The notes under the pieces were generated by a model. That model was not told the DNA's origin. It searched no databases and saw only the letters and a list, made by a program, of their open reading frames with translations. The translations under genes and the position numbers were made by a program. Positions 36,843-45,776 of a stretch of 64,000 nt of DNA are shown one piece after another. Numbering within the stretch: the first letter of the stretch is position 1; each line of letters starts with the position of its first letter. The stretch spans positions 124,001-188,000 of the forward strand of contig JAEUSM010000007.1 of the NCBI GenBank assembly GCA_016788785.1, given 5' to 3'. This DNA comes from Candidatus Kapaibacterium sp. (GTDB taxonomy: Bacteria; Bacteroidota; Ignavibacteria; Kapaibacteriales; JAEUSM01).

Positions 36843-37880
36843 ATGCTTAAATTTCTTAGTATCTTTTTTTGTTTTATTCTAATATTCTGTTCTAATGTTC
36901 TTTTGGCGGATGAGGTTGATACCATCCAAAAGAAAGTGTTTTTGACCGAAGTATCATTAGGAGAAAATATATCATCTGTTTCTGCACGTAAAATTGAAAT
37001 TGCTTTTGCAACTGCATGTCTGCTTTCAAAAAAATATGAGGCAGTTTTTCCAAAAGAAGTCATCAAAGAGTTACAAGAAAAGCAATTACCCCATTCAAAT
37101 ATTACAGAGATAAAACAAGGTTTGGCGGGAATTCAAATCGATTATGCAGCACAATTGAAAATTTTGCGATTGGGTAATGTTTTACGAATAACGTTATTAG
37201 TGGATAATTTAACAGATACATTGCCCGTTCAAAGTGGTATAGGATATTCACTGTTAACATATAGAATCGCTAATTCCATAGATTCTATACTCTATGATGT
37301 AGCATTATTAGAAGGGATTCAACGTGCATTAGCAGTCACAACAAAAGAGCCTAAACTATTTGCGGGGTTAGAAGGCAAGTTTCAAGTTATACCTACTTCA
37401 ACATTGATTGTTGGTGGTATCGCATTTATTGGTAATGACTCATTTCCAAAATGGGATATTTTCAAAGAAAAAACTGCAGTATCATTTGATGCCGTACATA
37501 GTATGTTTTTAGAACTAAAAGACAACAAAAACTTTACAACATACGACATAGATTCTCGAGATTCTTTATTTGCTATGTTTCATTTGTATGGATTAGAAAA
37601 CTATCAAGCACCTACGGTACAAGAAATCAAAGCAATGTACGCTAATGAAGTTACACATTACATAACTGGAACATTAGTCAGAACAACCGCAGGTGCAGAT
37701 TTGGATTTATACTTATGTTATGTTAATGGAAAAACTTCGAAGTTAAATGCTATGTTTAGATCTTCCTCAAAGATAAAAAATGATAGTAAGATAGAGTTTA
37801 AAGAGACTTTGTTAAATACTCTAAGGGATTTGATGAAACAATACCCTTCAATTTTAGAACCAATGAAAATGAAACAATAG
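36843..37880 (+). CDS. Exported protein of unknown function
   Basis: A 345-residue protein with a clear signal peptide (1-22, ending LLADE). The mature part is alpha/beta in character, with a segment KIEIAFATACLLSKKYEAVFPKEVI and later AQLKILRLGNVLRITLLVDNLT that resembles the strand-helix pattern of periplasmic CsgG/LpoB/TolB-N-like domains; this is a weak impression, not a family assignment. There is no lipobox although a cysteine occurs near position 16. It is followed 3 bases later by a small gene, so the two form a unit. Confidence 0.65.
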   Translation: MLKFLSIFFCFILIFCSNVLLADEVDTIQKKVFLTEVSLGENISSVSARKIEIAFATACLLSKKYEAVFPKEVIKELQEKQLPHSNITEIKQGLAGIQIDYAAQLKILRLGNVLRITLLVDNLTDTLPVQSGIGYSLLTYRIANSIDSILYDVALLEGIQRALAVTTKEPKLFAGLEGKFQVIPTSTLIVGGIAFIGNDSFPKWDIFKEKTAVSFDAVHSMFLELKDNKNFTTYDIDSRDSLFAMFHLYGLENYQAPTVQEIKAMYANEVTHYITGTLVRTTAGADLDLYLCYVNGKTSKLNAMFRSSSKIKNDSKIEFKETLLNTLRDLMKQYPSILEPMKMKQ

Positions 37881-37883
37881 ATT

Positions 37884-38138
37884 ATGGAAGTGTTTGTATG
37901 TAGAGGATATTCAGGAAATATCCATAGATTAACCGTAAATGAATATATGCCATTAGTAGAGTTATTGCCCGTTATGGCAAGGTCTATTGGTTATTACTCA
38001 AGTAATGAAGAAAATTTGGGGCTGTATAATATGTCAAAAGATTTTGAATATAGTGTTTCACTTTCTTTAAATGAAGCAAAGACAGAAAATGGTGATTTAC
38101 TCTTGTTAGCAGACGGTGCTGGTTGCTATAAGAAGTAA
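37884..38138 (+). CDS. Small protein, possibly ubiquitin-like (YukD/EsaB-type) fold
   Basis: This 84-residue protein has no signal peptide. Its layout, with two N-terminal strands around a turn (EVFVCRGYSGNIHRLTV), a helix with VELLPVMARSIG and a late strand with NGDLLLLADG, resembles the beta-grasp pattern of YukD/EsaB small ubiquitin-like proteins, in which the helix often contains ELLP and the end DGDxLxL. No type VII secretion genes are seen here, so the link is only structural guesswork. It is 3 bases after the exported-protein gene and its stop directly abuts the rodA stop on the other strand. Confidence 0.55.
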   Translation: MEVFVCRGYSGNIHRLTVNEYMPLVELLPVMARSIGYYSSNEENLGLYNMSKDFEYSVSLSLNEAKTENGDLLLLADGAGCYKK

Positions 38139-39446
38139 CTATTCTGTAGGCATGTATTCTTTAGAAGTACTTTTTCGAATTGTTGTTCTATAGATATTTA
38201 ATAGAACACCTACCATCATTAAGTTGATGACCAATGAGGTGCCACCTGCACTCATGAATGGTAAGGGAATACCCATAACTGGGAATAATCCGATAGCCAT
38301 ACCAATATTCACTACCATGTGATAGAAAAACATCATTGAGATTCCAGCTGCTACCAACGAAGCAAATCGATTCGATTCCACATTTTGAGCTTTTGTTGCT
38401 ATGGAAATTCCTCGAACTATCAACATCGTAAGTAAGCCAATAACAGTCATTCCACCTGCAAAACCAAATTCTTCAGCAGGAACACAAAAAATAAAGTCTG
38501 TCCATTGTTTAGGTATATATTTCAATTGCGTTTGTGAACCTTGCATATATCCTTTTCCTGTTAAACCTCCTGAACCAACTGCCATAATCGACTGAATGAC
38601 ATTATATCCTTTACCACGAGGGTCTTTGTCGGGATTTAAAAACGTATCTATTCTACTTTTTTGGTGAGGTTGTAAATATCCATAAATCGTATCTGATACT
38701 AAGTTAATGCTAAAAAAACTAACAACTAAAACAACAGTTAATACTATTCTTCTTCTGAACAAAAACATTCCAATAGTAGCAACGATAGCAAAAGAATAAT
38801 AAATTGTATCATCAAAAAAGGATAGTATTCCCAAAATTGGCAAACAGGCTACATAGAAAAGAATATATAAATCAAATCCACTCCAAAGTAAAATTCCAAA
38901 GTATACAACCAAGAACACCGATGCAGTTCCAAAGTCCTCAAGAAGAATCAGAGCAGTTGGCAATGCAACAATCAATGATACAATTGAAAAATCTCGAAAT
39001 GTCGTAATCCGTATCCCCCGTTGTGCAAGATACATTGCAACTGCCATTATCGTTGAAAGCTTAGCAAATTCTGACGGCTGAAATGTAATAGGTCCTAAAA
39101 CTAACCAGTTTTTCTGACCGTTTACTTCTTTACCCATTACTATTACCCCAACCAAAAGAAGTATTGAAATAGCATAAAAAAGATAACTACTGGATTGAAT
39201 GATTCTTTGTGGTAGATATGCTACTAGAATCATAGTAGCTATACCAATGACTGCAAAAATAATTTGTCTATCAAAATACACCTTCATCCCAGGAGCTACC
39301 GTTGCACTGTAAATAGAAATAGCTCCAAATACAACCAATAAAATTGTAATTAATGTAGTAGGAATATCAAAAGAAAGCATAGATTTTCTTTCAATAGATA
39401 TTCCTTTAAACTGATTGTATTGAATTGGTGATGAAGAATTAGCCAT
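38139..39446 (-). CDS. rodA: Rod shape-determining protein RodA (SEDS glycosyltransferase)
   Basis: The 435-residue SEDS family protein polymerises peptidoglycan glycan strands during cell elongation. It has about ten membrane segments, the conserved SEFAKLSTIMAVAMYLAQ motif, KGYMQGSQTQLKYIPKQWTDFIFCVPAEEFGF near the catalytic loop and the terminal GIPLPFMSAGGTSLVINL. The ATG at 39446 overlaps the purC end by 8 bases; an upstream ATG at 39470 would add eight residues and overlap more. RodA and FtsW are close relatives; the QTQLKYIPKQWTDFIF loop favours RodA. No class B PBP gene is adjacent. Confidence 0.9.
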   Translation of the reverse strand: MANSSSPIQYNQFKGISIERKSMLSFDIPTTLITILLVVFGAISIYSATVAPGMKVYFDRQIIFAVIGIATMILVAYLPQRIIQSSSYLFYAISILLLVGVIVMGKEVNGQKNWLVLGPITFQPSEFAKLSTIMAVAMYLAQRGIRITTFRDFSIVSLIVALPTALILLEDFGTASVFLVVYFGILLWSGFDLYILFYVACLPILGILSFFDDTIYYSFAIVATIGMFLFRRRIVLTVVLVVSFFSINLVSDTIYGYLQPHQKSRIDTFLNPDKDPRGKGYNVIQSIMAVGSGGLTGKGYMQGSQTQLKYIPKQWTDFIFCVPAEEFGFAGGMTVIGLLTMLIVRGISIATKAQNVESNRFASLVAAGISMMFFYHMVVNIGMAIGLFPVMGIPLPFMSAGGTSLVINLMMVGVLLNIYRTTIRKSTSKEYMPTE

Positions 39447-40344
39447 ATTGCTCCCAATGGAACATTTCACCAGTCACATAGGAAAAAGCTTCTTTGTATT
39501 TTTCTAATACTTTTTCTAATATTTCTTCTGGTAATGTTGGTGGTGGGTATTGTTTATTCCATGGAATAGATTCCAAATAATCTCGTAGAACTTGTTTATC
39601 AAAATTATACTGCGAAGTACCAACAGAATATTGACTTTGTAACCAATAACGAGACGAATCGGGGGTTAATGCCTCATCAATTAATAAAAGTACACCATTA
39701 TCAGTTATTCCAAATTCAAATTTAGTATCCGCTAGAATAATCCCCTGTTGTTCTAAATATGAACTTGCAAAGTTATACAATTCTAATGATATCTTTTTTA
39801 CACTATCGGCAATAGGTCCAACAATTTCTTTAGCTTGTTCGAAAGTAATATTCTCATCATGTCCTTCTTCAGCCTTAGTTGCTGGTGTAAAAATGGGAAA
39901 CGGTAACCGTGATGATTCCTGTAAACCAGCTGGTAATTCAACACCGCATACAGTTTGAGAACTCTGATATTCTTTCCATCCTGATCCTGCCAAATATCCT
40001 CTCACGACACATTCAATTGGCAGAGGATTCGTTTTTTGAACAAGCATAGACCTACCTCGAAGCTCCTGTGCATACTCATAAGTTTCAGGAGGGTAAACAG
40101 ACAAAGAATCAGAAATAAAATGATTTGGAACAATATGTTGTGTTTTATAAAACCAAAACTTTGATAATTGAGTTAACAACATACCTTTGGTTGGTATGCC
40201 TTCGTTCATAATCACATCAAATGCAGAAATTCTATCAGTAGCAACCATCAATAAAGAATTTTCAAATGAGTATACATCTCGTACTTTTCCCTTTCTCCAA
40301 AGGTTTAAATTGGGAAAATTTGTTTCTAAAAGTATTTTTGGCAT
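39439..40344 (-). CDS. purC: Phosphoribosylaminoimidazole-succinocarboxamide synthase
   Basis: A 301-residue enzyme that joins CAIR and aspartate in purine synthesis. It has the family segments RKGKVRDVYSF, VATDRISAFDVIM, CVVRGYLAGSGWKEY and the C-terminal ADTKFEFGI and DEALTPDSSRYW. Length fits the long form found in Bacteroidota. It starts 3 bases after the glycosyltransferase gene and its end overlaps rodA, so it lies within a minus-strand run whose members are otherwise envelope-related. Confidence 0.96.
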   Translation of the reverse strand: MPKILLETNFPNLNLWRKGKVRDVYSFENSLLMVATDRISAFDVIMNEGIPTKGMLLTQLSKFWFYKTQHIVPNHFISDSLSVYPPETYEYAQELRGRSMLVQKTNPLPIECVVRGYLAGSGWKEYQSSQTVCGVELPAGLQESSRLPFPIFTPATKAEEGHDENITFEQAKEIVGPIADSVKKISLELYNFASSYLEQQGIILADTKFEFGITDNGVLLLIDEALTPDSSRYWLQSQYSVGTSQYNFDKQVLRDYLESIPWNKQYPPPTLPEEILEKVLEKYKEAFSYVTGEMFHWEQYG

Positions 40345-40347
40345 ATG

Positions 40348-41775
40348 TTAATCTTGATTGATGGGTATTTTATAGACTATTTTTCTGTAGAGATAGTAAC
40401 CAAAACAACTAGTTGCAATTATCAAAGCAAACATGTGAGGAACTACATATCTATTTTCTAAATGGGTCGGCAAATGTACAATAAGTGGGTATTGCCATAG
40501 TAACAACAGAAAAAGTATTGGTTTCCAATCTTTTCTTCTATACCAAAGCAATAATAACGAACAGATTGGAAGTAATACAGCAATAAAGGCTTTTGCCACA
40601 AGCTCTATTGCCTCAAGAGGATATTGACGAATGAAATCACCAATTGATAAATTCATACGTGCAAAATGAATATTCGAACGTTCAGACACACCAAAAGGCG
40701 GTCTTGCAAAAAAGAAATAGCTATATCGTTTGATTATTACTTCTACTAAAAAAAAAGGATCGTTTACAACTATCTTCATTGCATCTTCCTTTAACAATCT
40801 ACTAAACTCAGGTGTATACAATGTACCATCCTTAGGATACCCCAATTGAACAGCTCTCGACATTGCAGAATCATCATTGCAAACAAAATGATACTTTTTG
40901 GAAAATTCTCCTAATCCAGTCCAAAACACTCCCCCATTTAATCCAGATGAGAAATTATATAAATTGTACTTATTATGAAATTGCAAAGAAAAAGGAAGAA
41001 CAAAGAACACAAATTCTAAAGAAAAAATTAATATACAAATAAATAAAGAAGTTTTCAATGTTATTTTTGTAAGTTTTTCTGTCATTAAGTAGTAAGTAAC
41101 CCATAATAATGGAATAAACATTATAGTTGATCTCATCCATAATGTAATACACAGAATTAAACCCGCAATAATAATACGCCATTTACTTTGTCCGTTTCTT
41201 TCAATCCAACTTAAAAAGAAATACGTACTCCATAAAATTCCCCAAGTTGCATAAATATCACGATTTAAAGTTGTTGATAAAAACAATAAAGGTGGGAATA
41301 TTGAATAGAAAATCGATGCAACATATCCAATCTTTTGATTTTTAAATAGAAATTTTACAATTGAAAACAGGGCATAAATAGAAAATGAATCTATAATTAT
41401 TTGAAAAATCTGAATAGGTATATACGATCTTGAGTTGGTTATCCACCAAAAAAAAGCAGTTATATAAGCCATTCCCCACGTATCAGTAATATCTGGAGAA
41501 TAATTTAACGTACCCGATGAAAATTTTTGTTGTAATACATTAAATTCTACTGTTCTATTCTGTTTATTTATGAATCTACCTGCATTTAAGACAAATTTAT
41601 CATCAATAGCAATAATTTTTTTTGAAACGATATTATTTGCAATCGACATATGTGTTAGTAATCTTGCAGTGTTATAGAACGAATCTGGGAATACACACAA
41701 CACTAACATTCTAATTACGAATGCTACAAGTAAAATAATAAAAAGTGGATTTTTGACAAACTTAATCTTCTTCAT
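40348..41775 (-). CDS. Membrane glycosyltransferase-like protein (GT39/ArnT/PMT superfamily)
   Basis: A 475-residue protein with around ten hydrophobic segments and a soluble C-terminal loop region. The N-terminal part places an acidic loop (SPDITDTWGMAYITAFF) between the first membrane segments, as in GT-C polyprenyl-phosphate-dependent transferases, and several aromatic-rich membrane helices follow. Such enzymes add sugars to lipids or proteins from lipid-linked donors on the outer face of the inner membrane. The substrate is unknown. It is 3 bases upstream of purC and 10 bases downstream of a methyltransferase relic. Confidence 0.75.
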   Translation of the reverse strand: MKKIKFVKNPLFIILLVAFVIRMLVLCVFPDSFYNTARLLTHMSIANNIVSKKIIAIDDKFVLNAGRFINKQNRTVEFNVLQQKFSSGTLNYSPDITDTWGMAYITAFFWWITNSRSYIPIQIFQIIIDSFSIYALFSIVKFLFKNQKIGYVASIFYSIFPPLLFLSTTLNRDIYATWGILWSTYFFLSWIERNGQSKWRIIIAGLILCITLWMRSTIMFIPLLWVTYYLMTEKLTKITLKTSLFICILIFSLEFVFFVLPFSLQFHNKYNLYNFSSGLNGGVFWTGLGEFSKKYHFVCNDDSAMSRAVQLGYPKDGTLYTPEFSRLLKEDAMKIVVNDPFFLVEVIIKRYSYFFFARPPFGVSERSNIHFARMNLSIGDFIRQYPLEAIELVAKAFIAVLLPICSLLLLWYRRKDWKPILFLLLLWQYPLIVHLPTHLENRYVVPHMFALIIATSCFGYYLYRKIVYKIPINQD

Positions 41776-41785
41776 TAATTTTTAA

Positions 41786-41923
41786 CTAAACAAACAAATA
41801 TCTTACCATCTCAACTATCTTGTATTCATCAAAAAACGAGGGTTCGTATCCAGACGCAGCTATACTTTTACGATGCATCTGGTCATACTCTGTGGCATAT
41901 TTATCAAATTCTGCGTTACTCAT
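41786..41923 (-). pseudogene. 5' fragment of a class I SAM-dependent methyltransferase gene
   Basis: An ATG at 41923 opens 45 codons ending in TAG at 41786. The peptide begins MSNAEFDKYATEYDQMHRKS and continues with SGYEPSFFDEYKIVEM; this is the recognisable start of class I methyltransferases of sugar-modification clusters (EFDxYA-x2-Y-x2-h, then sGx3-YFxEYKv). The SAM-binding motif I and everything after it are missing, and the next gene begins 10 bases later. It therefore looks like a deleted gene remnant in the glycosylation cluster. A functional 45-residue peptide is less likely. Confidence 0.7.
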
Positions 41924-41935
41924 TTTGTAAAATAT

Positions 41936-42946
41936 TTAGAAATAATACTGATAATATTGTTGATAATACTCAATAGTTTGCTTTATACCATCGTGCAAAT
42001 CAGTTTTTGGAGCCCAAGGAATTGTAGAGGTAATTTTTGAAATATTAGAAATGTAATCCCCAGTTTCAACATTAAGATAGTTTTCTGGCCATTCGACAAA
42101 TTCTACTGATCCTTTTCCAACTATTTCAACAATTGTTTTCGCCATTTCGGAAAACTTTGTTCCGATTCCACTACCTAAATTAAATACTTGACCATAAGAC
42201 GAAGGAGTAGCAGCTGCTATTAGAAACGCATCCGTCATATCTTCATTGAAAATATAATCACGTTTTTGTTCACCATCACCAAAAATTGTAATAGTATTTC
42301 CTTTCATCGCTTGACCAATGAAGAAATTGATTATTGAATATTTAGCGTGTTTCATCTGACACCGAAGTCCATACGGATTAGCTATTCGAAATAATACACA
42401 TTGAATGTTATGGATGTTATGATAATATTTATACATATTTTCCGCAACTACCTTGTTGAATGCATAGGGAGTTTTGGGGTCTAATGGATGAGATTCATCA
42501 ACTGGATTATAGAGAATTGGACCATATTGTAATCGAGAGCCAGAGTTTACAACAATTGCATTTGGAGATTCAAGACGAATACATTCCAAGACATTCAAAT
42601 GACCAATATAGTTTATGTCTGCATCAAGAAATGGGTCAGCAATACTATCATTATGGCTTACTTGTGCTGCAAAGTTAAAGACAATATCTTTCTTCTTAAC
42701 TGCCTCTTTCATTGCTTGTTTATCTCGAATATCTGCAATGACAATAGCGATTTGTTCTTTGATTGAATCAACATTAAAATAATTTGCTCCATACGGTTCT
42801 TTTACAGCATCAACTATTGTCACCTCCGCACCCATTGCAACTGCTTTATGTGCAACTGAAGATCCAATCATTCCCAATCCACCAGTAATGAGTATCTTTT
42901 TTCCTTTATAGAAATGTTCAACATTATCTAACATCTTGCTACTCAT
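41936..42946 (-). CDS. NAD-dependent epimerase/dehydratase (extended SDR, nucleotide-sugar type)
   Basis: A 336-residue extended short-chain dehydrogenase. It has the nucleotide-binding motif ITGGLGMIGSS (19-29), NFAAQVSH, and the catalytic YAFNK (Tyr-x3-Lys) at about 147-151, then RIANPYG and a sugar-binding FGDGEQKRDYIFNEDM. This places it among NDP-sugar epimerases/dehydratases such as UDP-glucuronate or UDP-glucose types; the precise reaction is not determined. Its ATG overlaps the TGA of the GT2 gene. It belongs to the cell-surface sugar cluster. Confidence 0.88.
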   Translation of the reverse strand: MSSKMLDNVEHFYKGKKILITGGLGMIGSSVAHKAVAMGAEVTIVDAVKEPYGANYFNVDSIKEQIAIVIADIRDKQAMKEAVKKKDIVFNFAAQVSHNDSIADPFLDADINYIGHLNVLECIRLESPNAIVVNSGSRLQYGPILYNPVDESHPLDPKTPYAFNKVVAENMYKYYHNIHNIQCVLFRIANPYGLRCQMKHAKYSIINFFIGQAMKGNTITIFGDGEQKRDYIFNEDMTDAFLIAAATPSSYGQVFNLGSGIGTKFSEMAKTIVEIVGKGSVEFVEWPENYLNVETGDYISNISKITSTIPWAPKTDLHDGIKQTIEYYQQYYQYYF

Positions 42947-43902
42947 GGATTGAATGGAGAAAACCCACTTGTTTGTTTGATGACATATTGAGGACGAGAT
43001 TTCACTTCCTCATAAATTCGTGCAATATATGCTCCCAATATTCCAACTGCCATGAGTTGAACACCACCAAAAAAAAGTATTGCTAACATCAACGAAGACC
43101 AACCTGGTACGTTGGAACCAAACCCATAAAATCTTGCAATAAAAAAGCTAATCCCTGTTATGAAAGTTATCAGTGAAAAGAAAAAACCAATAAGTGTAAT
43201 AAAATGCAATGGTTTGTAGGAAAACGAAAGAATTCCGTCAAAAGCTAATCGAAAATATTGTTTCAGTGAGTACCCAGATTCCCCGTGTAGTCTTTTACCA
43301 CGTTCGTATTCAATCCCTGTTTGTCGAAAACCAACCCAAGATCGCAAACCTCGAATATATCTATTTTTTTCTGGTAAATTATTTATCTGATCAACCACTT
43401 CAGATCGCATCAAACAGAAATCACCAGTATCATACGGTAGTTCAATTTCTGAAACTGCATTCACAAATCTATAGAAGATTGGATAGGCCATTTTTTTCCA
43501 CCAAACAACCTTTCTCTTTTTACGAATTGCATAAACAACATCAAATCCTTCATGCGCTTTTGCAAGTAATACTGGTATTACTGATGGGGGGTCTTCTAAA
43601 TCATCATCCATTATTACAATGTAGTTTCCTGAAACTACCTGTAATCCCGCTGTAACAGCTGCTTGATGACCAAAATTTCGTGCAAATTCTATAATTCTGA
43701 TGCGGTTATCATTCTTTTGAAATGATTCAATTACCAAAAGTGAATTATCCTTATTTCCATCAATAACAGTAATTATCTCAAAACTTCCATTCGTCAACGG
43801 CTCCAACACCTCACATAATTGAGAATAAAGTACTGGAAAAATTGTTGCTGAGTTATAGATAGGAATGACTATTGAAATGTCAAAACTTGCTTTTTTGTGC
43901 AT
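42943..43902 (-). CDS. Family 2 glycosyltransferase (DPM1/GtrB-like, membrane anchored)
   Basis: With the ATG at 43902 the protein has 319 residues: a GT-A domain (about 1-220) with SIVIPIYNSATIF, the metal-binding IVIMDDDLEDPP, and DTGDFCLMRSEVV, then two C-terminal membrane segments (about 230-255 and 265-290) and the tail GAYIARIYEEVKSRPQYVI typical of bactoprenol-phosphate glucosyltransferases. It would charge a polyprenyl phosphate with a sugar on the inner face, matching the GT-C enzyme in the same cluster. A TTG upstream at 43935 falls within the promoter box and is rejected as a start. Confidence 0.92.
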   Translation of the reverse strand: MHKKASFDISIVIPIYNSATIFPVLYSQLCEVLEPLTNGSFEIITVIDGNKDNSLLVIESFQKNDNRIRIIEFARNFGHQAAVTAGLQVVSGNYIVIMDDDLEDPPSVIPVLLAKAHEGFDVVYAIRKKRKVVWWKKMAYPIFYRFVNAVSEIELPYDTGDFCLMRSEVVDQINNLPEKNRYIRGLRSWVGFRQTGIEYERGKRLHGESGYSLKQYFRLAFDGILSFSYKPLHFITLIGFFFSLITFITGISFFIARFYGFGSNVPGWSSLMLAILFFGGVQLMAVGILGAYIARIYEEVKSRPQYVIKQTSGFSPFNP

Positions 43903-43932
43903 AAGGAGTTTTATGTAGGTATACTTTCGCCA

Positions 43933-43940
43933 CAAAGATA
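43933..43940 (-). promoter_or_regulatory. -7 box (TATCTTTG) of the glycosyltransferase cluster
   Basis: An exact TAnnTTTG match on the minus strand, 31 bases upstream of the GT2 ATG at 43902. No clear TTTG is found at the expected distance. Confidence 0.45.
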
Positions 43941-44023
43941 CAATAAATTATCGAAATTACCTTCCCTGAGTTTGTATTTGTCGTCGATTTTACTTCAAAT
44001 ATTCACTTTTATTCAATCCCAAA

Positions 44024-45664
44024 ATGAAATTTTTTCAATCTTCTTTAACCATAGTTCTTCTAATTACCTTAGGATTAGTATTAGGAAGTTCTAATGACTC
44101 GTACTATTCTAAAGTTAATGAATCTATTGATAGATTTACAACCATTTTCAAAGAAATTTCATTGAATTATGTAGACGAAATTGAACCTGATCGATTTGTT
44201 CAAAATGGTATTGATGCTATGTTGAAATCCTTAGATCCATATACAGTCTATTTTGACGAAGAGGAAAACCAAGATTTTTCCCTATTACAATCCAATTCTT
44301 ATGTTGGTTTGGGGTTGAGTTTAGCTACAAGAGATTCAATGTTAACTATCATTGGTGTTTACGAAGGTGGGGTTTCTGAACGAAAGGGATTATTGGTCGG
44401 TGATAAAATTTACAAAATTGATACTGTTGTTACTTTATTCAAAAACTCGGACGATGTTCGCTCTCTTACTCGAGGTCCAGTCAATTCTGTAGTTGACCTA
44501 ACAGTAATTCGAAATGCAAATAGAGATACCATCACTATTACTTTACAACGTGAATCTATTGTTATAAAAAGTGTTCCTTTCTATACTATTTTAGATAATT
44601 CTATAGGCTATATCCAACTCACAAGGTTTTCCAGTTCATCTTACAAAGAAGTTAAAGATGCACTCGTTGAATTAAAAAAAGAAAAGACATTATCTGGGAT
44701 AATCTTAGACCTTCGAGGGAATCCAGGAGGACTTTTAGAATCGTCTATCAGCATTTTAGAACTGTTTGTTCCAAAAGGTTCTACTGTAGTTTCAACAAAA
44801 GGCAGATTTGCAAATTCTGCAAGAACCTACACTTCCACTATAGATCCAATTGATGGAGAAACTCCTATGACAGTTCTCATTAACAATGAGAGTGCATCTG
44901 CATCCGAGATTGTCGCTGGAGCTATTCAAGATTTAGATCGTGGAATTGTTTTAGGTCAAACATCATTTGGAAAAGGATTAGTGCAAACAGTTGTTCCAAT
45001 TTCTCGAAAAGGTGCTTTGAAACTCACAACCTCGAAATATTTCACTCCATCGGGCAGATCTTTACAAAAAATCAATTATTTTGTTCATGAGAATGACCTC
45101 AAGGATGATAAAACTATTCCTGCAAAAGAATTTAGAACAATCAATAATCGTGTAGTCAAAGAGGAAAATGGCATTACACCAGATTCTATCATCAAACAGA
45201 ACGAATATTCACCCTATGTACTTTCTTTGTTGAATAGTAACCTCATTTTTACGTTTATTTCTGATGAGTATCCACTACTGTTAGAAAAATTCAACAAAAA
45301 TTTTTCATCAGCAGAATTATTCTCAAGTTTTGAAAAATATCTTATCAAAAAAGGCTACAAGTACAAATCTTCAATGGCAGATTTATTAGAAGTGATATCT
45401 TTTAAAGCAAAACATGAAAAACATTCTAAAACAATTGTAAATACGATTAATGACTTAGAAAAAATGATTCAAAAAGAATCTACTTCTCTTATCAAAGCTC
45501 ATCAAAGTGATGTTCAATATCTTTTAGAACGGGAAATCGCATCCAGAAAAATGAATAAAAAAGACTATTACATTTACTCATTTCAGAAGGATAATGACAT
45601 TGAAACAGCAATCAAGTTGTTACTATCCAAAAAGCAATATAAACAGTTTCTGAGTAGCAAGTAA
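44024..45664 (+). CDS. C-terminal processing peptidase (S41 family, PDZ domain)
   Basis: A 546-residue periplasmic serine protease. An N-terminal hydrophobic segment (4-22) serves as signal or anchor; a PDZ domain spans about 90-170 (YVGLGLSLATRDSMLTII to DLTVIRNA), and the tail-specific protease domain holds the catalytic Ser in NESASASEIVAGA (about 294) and Lys in TSFGKGLVQT (about 319). Family members cleave proteins from their C-terminus and help with envelope quality control. About 150 residues follow the catalytic domain and are of unknown role. It is divergent from the GT2 gene. Confidence 0.95.
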   Translation: MKFFQSSLTIVLLITLGLVLGSSNDSYYSKVNESIDRFTTIFKEISLNYVDEIEPDRFVQNGIDAMLKSLDPYTVYFDEEENQDFSLLQSNSYVGLGLSLATRDSMLTIIGVYEGGVSERKGLLVGDKIYKIDTVVTLFKNSDDVRSLTRGPVNSVVDLTVIRNANRDTITITLQRESIVIKSVPFYTILDNSIGYIQLTRFSSSSYKEVKDALVELKKEKTLSGIILDLRGNPGGLLESSISILELFVPKGSTVVSTKGRFANSARTYTSTIDPIDGETPMTVLINNESASASEIVAGAIQDLDRGIVLGQTSFGKGLVQTVVPISRKGALKLTTSKYFTPSGRSLQKINYFVHENDLKDDKTIPAKEFRTINNRVVKEENGITPDSIIKQNEYSPYVLSLLNSNLIFTFISDEYPLLLEKFNKNFSSAELFSSFEKYLIKKGYKYKSSMADLLEVISFKAKHEKHSKTIVNTINDLEKMIQKESTSLIKAHQSDVQYLLEREIASRKMNKKDYYIYSFQKDNDIETAIKLLLSKKQYKQFLSSK

Positions 45665-45712
45665 GGCTTGAATTAACAATGTTTTGAGTTTTTAAACGTA
45701 GTATAGTTTTTA

Positions 45713-45756
45713 TTGGTCTAACGTCTGTAAAACTTCTTTTATGACCAACGTTTTTT
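45713..45756 (+). terminator. Stem-loop with T-run between ctp and rpoD
   Basis: TTGGTC (45713-45718) pairs with GACCAA (45743-45748) across a 24-base loop, followed by CG and six T residues. It may end ctp transcripts; the long loop makes this uncertain, and it could equally be a leader hairpin of the rpoD transcript. Confidence 0.35.
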
Positions 45757-45776
45757 GTCTATTTTTTTGAGTACTA

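Noticed and set aside
41835-41860. tRNA-like TpsiC arm (GGTTCGTATCC)
   Set aside because: The bases resemble a T-loop but lack a pairing arm and any acceptor or anticodon stem nearby; on the other strand they code for the methyltransferase relic (SGYEPSF).
43209-43655. 148-codon plus-strand frame inside the GT2 gene
   Set aside because: Antisense to conserved glycosyltransferase motifs, with histidine- and glutamine-rich composition typical of a shadow frame.
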